Shown here one piece after another: positions 1 to 6,754 of a DNA stretch of 9,698 nucleotides (positions within the stretch are counted from its first letter, which is position 1; every line of letters starts with the position of its first letter). The position numbers and the translations under genes are program-made. The stretch comes from CAKZSU01 sp044223895 (lineage in GTDB: Bacteria > Patescibacteriota > Microgenomatia > UBA10105 > UBA927), in the NCBI GenBank assembly GCA_044223895.1, contig JBGALL010000065.1, positions 1-9,698 on the forward strand. Direction: 5' to 3'. Under the pieces are notes generated by a model that ran no database searches, was not told the DNA's origin, and worked only from the letters and a program-made list of their open reading frames with translations.

Positions 1-2
1 AT

Positions 3-596
3 AGTATTGAGTATGGAATCGCATCTGATTCAGGAACATATCTCTCCCTAAGCAGTAACAATACAGAACAACAGTTCGTAATAGGTAAGGCAGGACCTGA
101 TAGTGGTTCATTCTATGCAAAAAAACTAGGGTCTTCGAATGTATATTTGGTTCATGGCCCATTAAAAGATGCTATAAAAACAACTATCGATGACTGGAGA
201 AATAAAACTGTTATTACTCTATCACCGGACAGTATCCTATCTTTAGAAGTTTCTGGGGAGAATGGTTTTCTAATTAGTAAGAACGTTTCTGGGAAATGGC
301 AGTTGCATTACAGAGATAAAATAAAAGAGCTTGCAGATTCAGATCTATCATCAACATTTTCTTCTTTATCGGATTTAGAAGGAAGGGAATTTTTAAAGCC
401 TGAAGAAGAGAAAGAATTTAGTTTAATTCAACCAAAAAAATTAATATTAAAAAATAAAGATCAAAAAATAATTAGTGAGATTAGTATGATAGATAAAGAT
501 GGAGATTATTGGATGAAAAGAAATGATAGTAATGAAATATTGAAAGTATCAGGATATAAGCTTCAGGATTTTTTCAAATTAATAGAAAAAATCTAA
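3..596 (+). CDS. DUF4340 domain-containing protein, 5' truncated
   Basis: This is the C-terminal part of a protein whose beginning lies left of the window. The frame is open from base 3 (197 residues) and ends with TAA at 594-596. A TTG at 147 could look like a start, but the frame upstream is clearly coding (…QQFVIGKAGPDSGSFYAKK…, then NVYLVHG), so it is internal. The pattern of an IGK-GPDSGSFYAK strand, an NVYLV strand, then a DDWRNKTVITL segment followed by short beta-like strands fits DUF4340, a family of usually membrane-anchored extracytoplasmic proteins of unknown biochemical role. The expected N-terminal anchor would be outside the window. The last 80 residues are very rich in Lys, Glu, Asp and Ser. 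The next gene begins one base after the stop, so the two are probably co-transcribed. Family assignment is by pattern recognition; function is unknown. Confidence 0.75.
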   Translation, partial: SIEYGIASDSGTYLSLSSNNTEQQFVIGKAGPDSGSFYAKKLGSSNVYLVHGPLKDAIKTTIDDWRNKTVITLSPDSILSLEVSGENGFLISKNVSGKWQLHYRDKIKELADSDLSSTFSSLSDLEGREFLKPEEEKEFSLIQPKKLILKNKDQKIISEISMIDKDGDYWMKRNDSNEILKVSGYKLQDFFKLIEKI

Positions 597-597
597 T

Positions 598-1317
598 ATG
601 ATTTCCTTAACGAATGTGCGAAACGCATTACAAAAATCTTCGGACATGACCCGTGCTAAGACGAGCCAAAGATTTTTTAAAACTGGATTGGGTGAATACG
701 GTGAGGGCGATATTTTTATTGGAGTAACTGTTCCTCGAATAAGACAAATAGCTAAAGAATACAAGATGCTGCCTTTAGAAGAACTACACAATTTAGTACA
801 AAGTTCGATTCACGAAGAAAGATTAACAGCTATTATTATATTGGTTCTGCGGTATGCTCATGCAACAGAGGAGGAACGCGAAGCAATTTATAAGTTTTAT
901 ATCTCACACATACAATGGATAAATAATTGGGACCTCGTAGACTGTTCTGCAGAATATATAGTAGGACCACAAATCAAAAATAAATCAGAAACAATAGTTG
1001 TTGATATGGCTTTGTCTAAGAATGTTTGGGAAAGGAGAATTGCCATAATTTCTACTTTTTATTACATAAAAAAAGCTGATCATACATATACTTTTCGTAT
1101 AGCTAAAATACTTCTGAACGATAAACATGATCTTATTCAAAAAGCTGTTGGATGGATGTTAAGAGAAGTTGGTAAGCGTTGTGGACAAAATATTGAAGAA
1201 GAATTTTTACAAGAATATTATACATCCATGCCTCGTACTATGCTGAGATATTCGCTCGAACATTTTTCTGAACAGAAGAAAAAATACTACATGCAAAGAA
1301 AGGTTATTTCCGTTTAA
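598..1317 (+). CDS. alkD: AlkD-like DNA alkylation repair glycosylase (HEAT-repeat)
   Basis: This 239-residue protein, a normal length for the family, matches the AlkD group of alpha-helical HEAT-like-repeat glycosylases, which excise cationic alkylated bases such as N3-methyladenine and N7-methylguanine. Hallmarks are FFKTGLGEYGEGD (26-38), VTVPRIRQIAK, INNWDLVD (108-115), the WERRIAIIST block (144-153), DLIQKAVGWMLREVGKR (178-194) and MPRTMLRY (211-218). By comparison with characterised AlkD, W111, D115, W186 and an arginine of the R146/R147 pair should line the active-site cleft, so the enzyme looks intact. The ATG lies one base after the DUF4340 stop; no Shine-Dalgarno sequence precedes it (AT-rich AATCTAAT), so translation may depend on coupling. 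Its last 14 bases overlap the end of the convergent mutL gene. The role of the upstream DUF4340 partner in repair is not evident. Confidence 0.93.
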   Translation: MISLTNVRNALQKSSDMTRAKTSQRFFKTGLGEYGEGDIFIGVTVPRIRQIAKEYKMLPLEELHNLVQSSIHEERLTAIIILVLRYAHATEEEREAIYKFYISHIQWINNWDLVDCSAEYIVGPQIKNKSETIVVDMALSKNVWERRIAIISTFYYIKKADHTYTFRIAKILLNDKHDLIQKAVGWMLREVGKRCGQNIEEEFLQEYYTSMPRTMLRYSLEHFSEQKKKYYMQRKVISV

Positions 1318-2989
1318 ACATCTTTGCTAATTCATCCACTGAAAAATGTATCTTTAACGGCCTTCCGTGGGGACAGGTTAAAGCTTCTGGAATCTTTTCT
1401 AACTCCAAGATAATGTCTTTCATTTGCTGCTCAGTTAAGGGATCTCCTGATTTTACAGCAGACTTACAAGCTAAATAGGCCAACAACTTTTTTGATCCCG
1501 AATCAATTGTATTTATAAAATTTTCAGTAGCGAAATTTTGCAAATATTCTCCCAACAGAAATGGTATGTTTCTGTTCTGAAATATTACCGGGATCTGGGT
1601 GACGTTGAAAGTATTTCCGGAAAAAGGCTCTATCTGAAATCCAAGATTTTCTAAATCTGGCATGCGTTCTTCAAGAATGAGAGCAATATCAATAGATAAA
1701 TTTATTAACACAGGATGATCAACTGATACTGACAATCTTTTATCTTTCTGATTAATAAACTGTTGGATAAACTTTTCGTATAATATTCGTTCATGGGCTG
1801 CGTGCTGATCTATTATTAGCATGCCTGTTGAAGTAGCCGTAATAATGTAAAGATTATGAATTTGTGATACTTCGTGGATGTCAAGGTGAGTTAAGAGTTG
1901 TTTGTTCCAAGGTAAAACATCCTTCTTTAAATTTGTACCAAGATAGGTAGTAGTTATTTTCTCTTTAAATTGTTTTGTGTCCGTTTGTGTACCATGGTAA
2001 ATCAGCGACGAAGAACTTAATAGCTTTTTTATATACTCGTACAAGATTTGATTACTATTGTCTTGATCTAGTAATTTTATCTGTTCTTTTCTGGGATGAA
2101 TGTTAACGTCTATAAATTCATGTGGAATAGTACAATCCAAAAACCAGGAGGGTTCCTTTTGACTACTTAATAACACTCCGTATGCTTCTTTTATAGCAGA
2201 CTGGAAATATCTATTTGTTACAGGACGGCTATTTATCGAAAGATATTGCTTGGGTATATTTTCATATTGATGTTGAGGAAGAATAATATATCCTGAAACA
2301 CAAAAATGGGGAGTTTCAATCTGCACAGATAACAGGTTGGAATCATGTAAAGAAGTAAACAAAGTCAGTACTCTTTCTTTTAATGTTTGCTTGTTAGGAA
2401 GTTCGATCAATGTTTTTCCTTCATTGGAAAGTTTGAATCCGATCTGTGGTGATGCAACTGCTTGTTTGTATACAATATCTACTATATGTTTTAACTCTAA
2501 TCGTTTGCTTTTTAGGAATTTTTTCCTTGCTGGAACAGAATAAAAGAGTTCTTCAACTATTACTCTAGTACCTAAGGGCATACCTAGAGAAGTGACTTCA
2601 GAATATCCATCGACGATATGTACTCGGGATCCGGCAACTGCATCTTGGTCCTTGCTTTCAATTGTGAGAAAACTTGTAGAAGCAATACTCGCGAGAGCTT
2701 CACCTCTAAATCCTAGAGTATCTATGGATTCAAATGTGGAATCCTTCATCTTACTCGTAGTATGAAGCTTAAAGGACTCCAATACATCTTCTTTACTCAT
2801 GCCTATCCCATCATCGGTTACAATTATCTTTGATATTCCACTGTTAACAAGATCGATAGTGATATTTGTAGCATTTGCATCAATTGAATTTTCTATTAAT
2901 TCTTTTACCACATATCCTGGTCGTTCTATAACTTCGCCTGCTGCTATTTGGGCGATGAGTTCTTTAGAGAGGAGTTCTATTGTTTTCAT
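1304..2989 (-). CDS. mutL: DNA mismatch repair protein MutL, endonuclease type
   Basis: MutL couples mismatch recognition by MutS to strand incision and excision. The 561-residue product has the N-terminal GHKL ATPase: E30 and N34 in ELIENSIDA, DDGIGM (59-64), KLHTTSK, GFRGEAL (93-99), and GT…FYSVPARKKFL (140-159). A transducer domain follows with SINSRPV and VNIHPRKEQ (294-302). After a short linker (about 320-365) comes a C-terminal dimerisation domain with DQHAAHERILYE (394-405), matching the metal-binding DQHA(X)2E(X)4E endonuclease motif, plus ACK (507-509), CPHGRP (539-544) and a terminal FKR (558-560). It is therefore of the nicking type, unlike E. coli MutL. It is somewhat shorter than usual (about 600-650), mostly through the linker. 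The ATG overlaps the mutS TGA as ATGA with no SD, implying translational coupling. Its 3' end overlaps alkD. I do not see a clear Q-x-x-(L/I)-x-P clamp-binding motif; the equivalent stretch reads SVSVDHPVLI. Confidence 0.97.
   Translation of the reverse strand: MKTIELLSKELIAQIAAGEVIERPGYVVKELIENSIDANATNITIDLVNSGISKIIVTDDGIGMSKEDVLESFKLHTTSKMKDSTFESIDTLGFRGEALASIASTSFLTIESKDQDAVAGSRVHIVDGYSEVTSLGMPLGTRVIVEELFYSVPARKKFLKSKRLELKHIVDIVYKQAVASPQIGFKLSNEGKTLIELPNKQTLKERVLTLFTSLHDSNLLSVQIETPHFCVSGYIILPQHQYENIPKQYLSINSRPVTNRYFQSAIKEAYGVLLSSQKEPSWFLDCTIPHEFIDVNIHPRKEQIKLLDQDNSNQILYEYIKKLLSSSSLIYHGTQTDTKQFKEKITTTYLGTNLKKDVLPWNKQLLTHLDIHEVSQIHNLYIITATSTGMLIIDQHAAHERILYEKFIQQFINQKDKRLSVSVDHPVLINLSIDIALILEERMPDLENLGFQIEPFSGNTFNVTQIPVIFQNRNIPFLLGEYLQNFATENFINTIDSGSKKLLAYLACKSAVKSGDPLTEQQMKDIILELEKIPEALTCPHGRPLKIHFSVDELAKMFKRK
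2986..2989 (-). promoter_or_regulatory. mutS/mutL ATGA stop-start overlap
   Basis: On the minus strand the mutS stop TGA and the mutL start ATG share bases as ATGA. The preceding 20 bases (AACTAAAAAATAGTCGCTC) contain no Shine-Dalgarno sequence. Termination-reinitiation by the ribosome finishing mutS is therefore the likely way mutL is translated, tying the amounts of the two proteins together. This is the usual reading of such overlaps, not something the sequence proves. Confidence 0.8.
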
Positions 2990-5442
2990 GAGCGACTATT
3001 TTTTAGTTCTTGTTGTAACTCAGCCAATAGATTCAGTGCATTAAGTGGCGTAATGGAATGTAGATCTAATGAAGAAATTTTATTGGATATAACTGGATGT
3101 TCGTTGTCTTTTTTATATTCCATTTCCTGCAATAATTTCGACGCTTTAGTAACAACTTCCTCAGGTATACCTGCCAGTTTCGCGACAGCGACACCAAAAC
3201 TAGCCGAAGCTCCACCTTTCGAAAATGTATGCAAAAAAACAGGAGAATTGTTTTCTTCTACAACCGACATATGATAATTGTGAATTTTTTTGGGATACAT
3301 ATCAGCTAGTTTTTGTAATTCATGATAGTGGGTAGCGAATAAGGTTTTTGCCGGAATTTTTTCATGAGTTACTAAGTATTCAGCCACCGCCCAGGCGATA
3401 GAAATTCCATCATATGTACTCGTCCCTCTACCTATTTCATCCATTATGATTAAGCTATTTCTGGTTGTATGACGTAAAATATAGGCTGTTTCTACCATTT
3501 CAACCATAAATGTAGATAGACCAGAGGTTATAACATCAGATGCACCACTACGCACAAAAATTCTGTCGACAACACTTATCGCGGCTTTTTGTTCATCAGT
3601 ATTAAGATGAACATCATTAGGAACAAATTGTGTTTCCGATAATAAGGTTTCGACTACGGGATGACGACCTTGAACAATAGACAACTCTCCTGAATTATCA
3701 ATGTCTGGTCTTACGTATTTATTGGTTAATGAAAGTTCTGCAAAAGATATCAAACAATCAAGTGTAGCGATAGCAAAAGAAGATGTTTGTATGCATTCAG
3801 TATTTGAAAGCACACGTGATAATAATTGGTTAAATAAAGTATATTCTAGTCTATGGATCTCATCTTCTGCGGACAAAATCATTTCTTCCTGTTTTTTTAG
3901 ATCTGGTGTTATAAATCTTTCTCCATTTACCAAGGTTTGTTTTCTCATATATTCCTTTGGTACTAAGTGTGCATTAGAACGAGTAACCTCAATATAGAAT
4001 CCAAATACTTTATTGAAGCGAATTTTTAAAGAATTAATTCCTGTTTTTTTGCGTTCTTCGATCTCTAATTGAGCTATCCATTCTTTTCCGCCTCCAACTA
4101 GGGAATGAAGTTTATCCAATTGATTATCAATACCTTTCTGAATCATCCCACCCTCTCTAATACTTACAGGAGGATCAGGTACTAATGTATGTTCTATATC
4201 AGCAATTACTTTCGGAAGAAGTTCAGATATATCATCTTCAATCTTTCTCAATAGTTTTGAATTCGATTTTCCTAGCGCTTCTTTAATTTCAACTATACAT
4301 ACAAGAGACGATTTGAGATTAACTAAATCTCTGGCGTTACCAATACCAACAGACAGTCGAGCAATCATGCGCTCAATATCTGCAATTTGCTCTAGCAAGA
4401 TCTTTATTTTTTTTCGTATGGATGGATTATTTAGAAGTTCTTCGATAGCATCATACCTATCAATAATTGACAACTTTTTCGCGAGTGGTTTTTTCACCCA
4501 TGAACGCAAACATCGTCCTCCCATGGCGGTAGTGGTTTTATCAAGTACGGAAATAAATGTTCCTTTGGTATCATGTTCACGAATTGTAGAAAATAATTCC
4601 AAATTAATCATTGTTGATTTATCCATGATTAAATATTCTTCGTTCTCAATATTTCTAATAGTAGTAATATGGGAGATTTTTTCTTTTTGTGTTTCTTTTA
4701 AATATCCAAGTAGTGCCGCTGCAACACGCATTACAAGGGGTCTACCTTCTATACCGAAAGCTTCCAGTGTATTTACTTTAAATTGTTGCTTTAAAAGTTT
4801 TTTACTTTGAGTTTCATAAATATGCCAATTTTGAAAACAAGTAATATTAAGGTCCTGCTCATTATTCAATATTTTTAATATTTCAGGGGTATTATACAGT
4901 TCTTCAGACAATATACATTCTGATGGATTAATTCTTCCTAATTCGTTGTGAAGGGTTTGAGAAAGTTCAGAAAAATTACATTCTTGTACTTGAAAATATC
5001 CTGTTGAGATATCACAAGCAGCAATTGCGATAGTCTGATCTTTAATATCTACACTAATAATAAAGTTGTTTTCTTTTTTATCGAGGGCTTTTTCATCAAG
5101 AATTGTTCCTGGAGTTACTACCCGCACAACTTCGCGTTCAATAATTCCGCGTTTATTAGGCTCTGTCATCTGTTCGCAAATCGCAACTTTATATCCAGCC
5201 TTTACTAACTTAGCTAAGTAAGAATCTACTGCGTGATAGGGAACTCCAGCCATTGGGATTCTTCCTTCTTTTCCCTTTGAGCGGCTCGTTAGGGTAATGT
5301 CTAATACTTTTGCTCCTATGTGTGCGTCATCAAGAAATAATTCATAGAAATCACCCATCCTATAAAATAACAAACAGTCCAGGTAATCTTTCTTGATTAC
5401 TTCATATTGGCGCATCATTGGTGTACTGAATTGTTGATCCAT
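2986..5442 (-). CDS. mutS: DNA mismatch repair protein MutS lacking the Walker A P-loop
   Basis: MutS1-type mismatch sensor, 818 residues from the chosen ATG. In order: mismatch-binding domain with TPMMRQY and GDFYELF (F32, E34 of the F-x-E motif), connector (about 120-260), core helices from about 270, clamp (about 415-530, with FGFYIEVTRSN), then the C-terminal ATPase. Walker B (MDEIGRGTST, D668/E669), STFMVEM (643-649), the H-loop THYHEL (H705), the SFGVAVAKLAGIP helix region and a TPLNALNLL tail (798-806) are present. Between Q618 and K619, however, the family consensus …ITGPNMGGKSTY…QIGSFVPA… is absent, about 35 residues, with the frame preserved; no other GxxxxGK(S/T) occurs. Restoring 35 residues gives about 853, a normal MutS length. 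TTG at 5487 would add 15 residues, but a promoter-like -35 box overlaps it and family N-termini favour the ATG at 5442. No SD precedes either. MutS identity is certain; ATPase function is doubtful. Confidence 0.96.
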   Translation of the reverse strand: MDQQFSTPMMRQYEVIKKDYLDCLLFYRMGDFYELFLDDAHIGAKVLDITLTSRSKGKEGRIPMAGVPYHAVDSYLAKLVKAGYKVAICEQMTEPNKRGIIEREVVRVVTPGTILDEKALDKKENNFIISVDIKDQTIAIAACDISTGYFQVQECNFSELSQTLHNELGRINPSECILSEELYNTPEILKILNNEQDLNITCFQNWHIYETQSKKLLKQQFKVNTLEAFGIEGRPLVMRVAAALLGYLKETQKEKISHITTIRNIENEEYLIMDKSTMINLELFSTIREHDTKGTFISVLDKTTTAMGGRCLRSWVKKPLAKKLSIIDRYDAIEELLNNPSIRKKIKILLEQIADIERMIARLSVGIGNARDLVNLKSSLVCIVEIKEALGKSNSKLLRKIEDDISELLPKVIADIEHTLVPDPPVSIREGGMIQKGIDNQLDKLHSLVGGGKEWIAQLEIEERKKTGINSLKIRFNKVFGFYIEVTRSNAHLVPKEYMRKQTLVNGERFITPDLKKQEEMILSAEDEIHRLEYTLFNQLLSRVLSNTECIQTSSFAIATLDCLISFAELSLTNKYVRPDIDNSGELSIVQGRHPVVETLLSETQFVPNDVHLNTDEQKAAISVVDRIFVRSGASDVITSGLSTFMVEMVETAYILRHTTRNSLIIMDEIGRGTSTYDGISIAWAVAEYLVTHEKIPAKTLFATHYHELQKLADMYPKKIHNYHMSVVEENNSPVFLHTFSKGGASASFGVAVAKLAGIPEEVVTKASKLLQEMEYKKDNEHPVISNKISSLDLHSITPLNALNLLAELQQELKNSRS
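3586..3591 (-). other. Junction of the missing P-loop segment in mutS
   Basis: The codons for Q618 (3591-3589) and K619 (3588-3586) abut where MutS family members carry the strand, Walker A loop and following helix of the ATPase. The left flank FVPNDVHLNTDEQ and the right flank KAAISVVDRIFVRSGAS each align with the family consensus immediately before and after that element. The loss therefore corresponds to a clean in-frame gap of about 105 bp. The exact breakpoint is uncertain by a few codons because the flanking residues are variable. No repeat, insertion scar or obvious long microhomology is visible; the junction has a short A run (CAAAAAG on the coding strand). Confidence 0.85.
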
Positions 5443-5457
5443 AGGTTGTAATAAAAT

Positions 5458-5487
5458 ACTATAGCCTGTGCTACCTGTGTTTCGCAA
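5458..5487 (-). promoter_or_regulatory. Candidate promoter of mutS-mutL
   Basis: On the minus strand TTGCGA (5487-5482; four of six matches to TTGACA) and TATAGT (5463-5458; five of six to TATAAT) are separated by 18 bases. Transcription would begin near 5451, about nine bases before the ATG at 5442, giving a very short leader with no room for a normal ribosome-binding site. The -35 box contains the TTG that is the only alternative start, which argues that this TTG is not translated. The 69-bp gap (5488-5556) upstream shows no convincing intrinsic terminator for the preceding cluster. The boxes are a match to the general housekeeping consensus only. Confidence 0.5.
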
Positions 5488-5556
5488 TACAAATTTACCA
5501 TATATACCAACTAGAAATTTATATTTTTAGTAGCTGCGTAACGGAGGTGATAGAGT

Positions 5557-6753
5557 TTATTGGGGGATCAATCGATAAATTTTATCATCGTTCGTATTTG
5601 GAGTTCCACGTCCATCTCTATTACTGGAAGAGAAGTATATATAACCTTCGGATCCTTCAATAACGTCTCGTACTCTCCCAACATTAATATCAGATAATTT
5701 TTCCGTGAGAACAATTTTATCTGGATTATTTGAATCAAAAGCTACCCGATATAATCCAGCACCTTTTAACCCACCAAAAAATAAGTTGCCAGTAAATTGG
5801 GGAAATATTTTCCCGCTATATATCAAAGCCGACGCTGGAGCAACCGCTGGCGTAAATTGTTTTAACGGTGAGGTCATATCATTTTTTTTGATGTCGTGGT
5901 GAGCGAAAGGCCACCCATAATTACCTGCAGAAGTAATATGATTTATTTCATCACCACCGCCTGGCCCATCAAATCCCGAAGGACCATGTTCCGTTTCGTA
6001 CATATCTTTGGTAGTAAAATTCCATGCGATTCCCTGAGGATTTCTGTGGCCATATGAATAAACGTAGGATTCCTGAAACGGGTTGTCCTCCGGAATTGAC
6101 CCATCACTATTCATACGTAATATCTTACCTCCCAGAAATTCTTTATCCTGAGCTTTATCTTTCTGGGTAGCATCCCCGGTGGTTATGTATAATTTCCCAT
6201 CAGGTCCAAATTTTAATCTGCTTCCAGCATGTACTTGGGCGGCAGGAATATTATCTACAAGAGTTTTGTCCATAGAAATAGCTGTTTGGTTATCAATGAG
6301 TCTAACTACTTTATCGACATAGCCGTTATTTTTAGGATAGGAAAGACTCGCATATAAATAATGATTTGCATCATAGTGAGGATCTTTTTCAAGACCCATC
6401 AATCCTTCTTCTTGGACTGAGTTTATTTCAGGGAAAGTGATCAGAGGAGAATCGTTCAATTTACCATTTACCACTTCACGAATTCTTCCGGGACGTTCAG
6501 TGATTAATAATCGACTGGAAGATGTAAATACCAAACTCCATGGAACAGACAGATTTTCAACATACGTCTCTATCTTATAATTTGGTTGGAGGGGTTCCGT
6601 AGTAGGGCTGTTAGTTGTTGTTATTTTTTCTATCGGTTGATTAACAACAGGGGTTTTGTAAATAACAACGTTTCCCACTAAGAAAGTGATAAATATTCCT
6701 GCAACAAAGAAAATTATACTTTTCGTTATTCGATGAGGAGTATAATTAGACAT
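5557..6753 (-). CDS. Membrane-anchored PQQ-type sugar dehydrogenase-like protein (GSDH family)
   Basis: This 398-residue protein belongs to the glucose/sorbosone dehydrogenase family, six-bladed beta-propellers related to soluble aldose sugar dehydrogenases that use pyrroloquinoline quinone (PQQ). A basic N-terminus (PHRITK) and one hydrophobic helix (about 12-31) without a visible lipobox cysteine predict an anchor, followed by a Thr/Pro/Asn-rich linker (34-57) and an external propeller. Family motifs are VPWSLVF (70-76), TERPGRI (85-91), EEGLMGL, VHAGSRLKFGPDGKLYITTGDA with the likely catalytic H175, YGHRNPQG (234-241), EHGPSG (255-260), GGGDEIN (265-271), NYGWP (278-282), VAPASALIYSGKIFP and VGRVRDV (358-364). 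The start ATG lies one base after the sua5 stop, with no SD, so it is probably the last gene of that cluster. The substrate cannot be read from sequence, and no PQQ synthesis gene is in the window, so cofactor use is uncertain. Confidence 0.88.
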   Translation of the reverse strand: MSNYTPHRITKSIIFFVAGIFITFLVGNVVIYKTPVVNQPIEKITTTNSPTTEPLQPNYKIETYVENLSVPWSLVFTSSSRLLITERPGRIREVVNGKLNDSPLITFPEINSVQEEGLMGLEKDPHYDANHYLYASLSYPKNNGYVDKVVRLIDNQTAISMDKTLVDNIPAAQVHAGSRLKFGPDGKLYITTGDATQKDKAQDKEFLGGKILRMNSDGSIPEDNPFQESYVYSYGHRNPQGIAWNFTTKDMYETEHGPSGFDGPGGGDEINHITSAGNYGWPFAHHDIKKNDMTSPLKQFTPAVAPASALIYSGKIFPQFTGNLFFGGLKGAGLYRVAFDSNNPDKIVLTEKLSDINVGRVRDVIEGSEGYIYFSSSNRDGRGTPNTNDDKIYRLIPQ

Positions 6754-6754
6754 T

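Noticed and set aside
147..596. A complete 149-residue gene starting at TTG 147
   Set aside because: The same frame is open and family-like back to base 3, so the TTG is an internal leucine and the gene is truncated by the window edge.
2799..3274. Overlapping + strand frames across the mutS/mutL junction
   Set aside because: Both are antisense to strongly conserved MutL and MutS motifs and look like nothing known.
4313..4810. A 165-codon + strand frame opposite mutS
   Set aside because: It lies entirely within conserved mutS coding sequence, has no recognisable protein pattern and is a low-complexity Ser/Ile-rich shadow.
2986..5442. MutS classified as a MutS2-type or other naturally different ATPase
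   Set aside because: The F-x-E mismatch-binding domain, connector and clamp motifs make it MutS1, and MutS2 proteins also carry a Walker A, so the missing P-loop is not explained by subfamily.
2986..5442. Recoded UGA (as in SR1/Gracilibacteria)
   Set aside because: TGA ends mutS exactly at the coupled mutL start and does not occur in frame inside any of the genes, so the standard code fits.
5492..5520. Operator-like symmetry ACCATATATACCA and paired AAATTT blocks
   Set aside because: The ACCATATATACCA element is a mirror repeat rather than an inverted repeat, and AAATTT is expected by chance in such AT-rich DNA.
5488..5556. Intrinsic terminator after the dehydrogenase gene
   Set aside because: Only a three-base stem (CGT/ACG) and scattered A/T runs are present; no stable hairpin followed by a T run on the minus strand.
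5560..5697. A 45-codon + strand gene behind GGAGGTGAT
   Set aside because: It starts at TTG, is antisense to a conserved dehydrogenase C-terminus and its product is not protein-like in composition; kept only as a low-interest curiosity.
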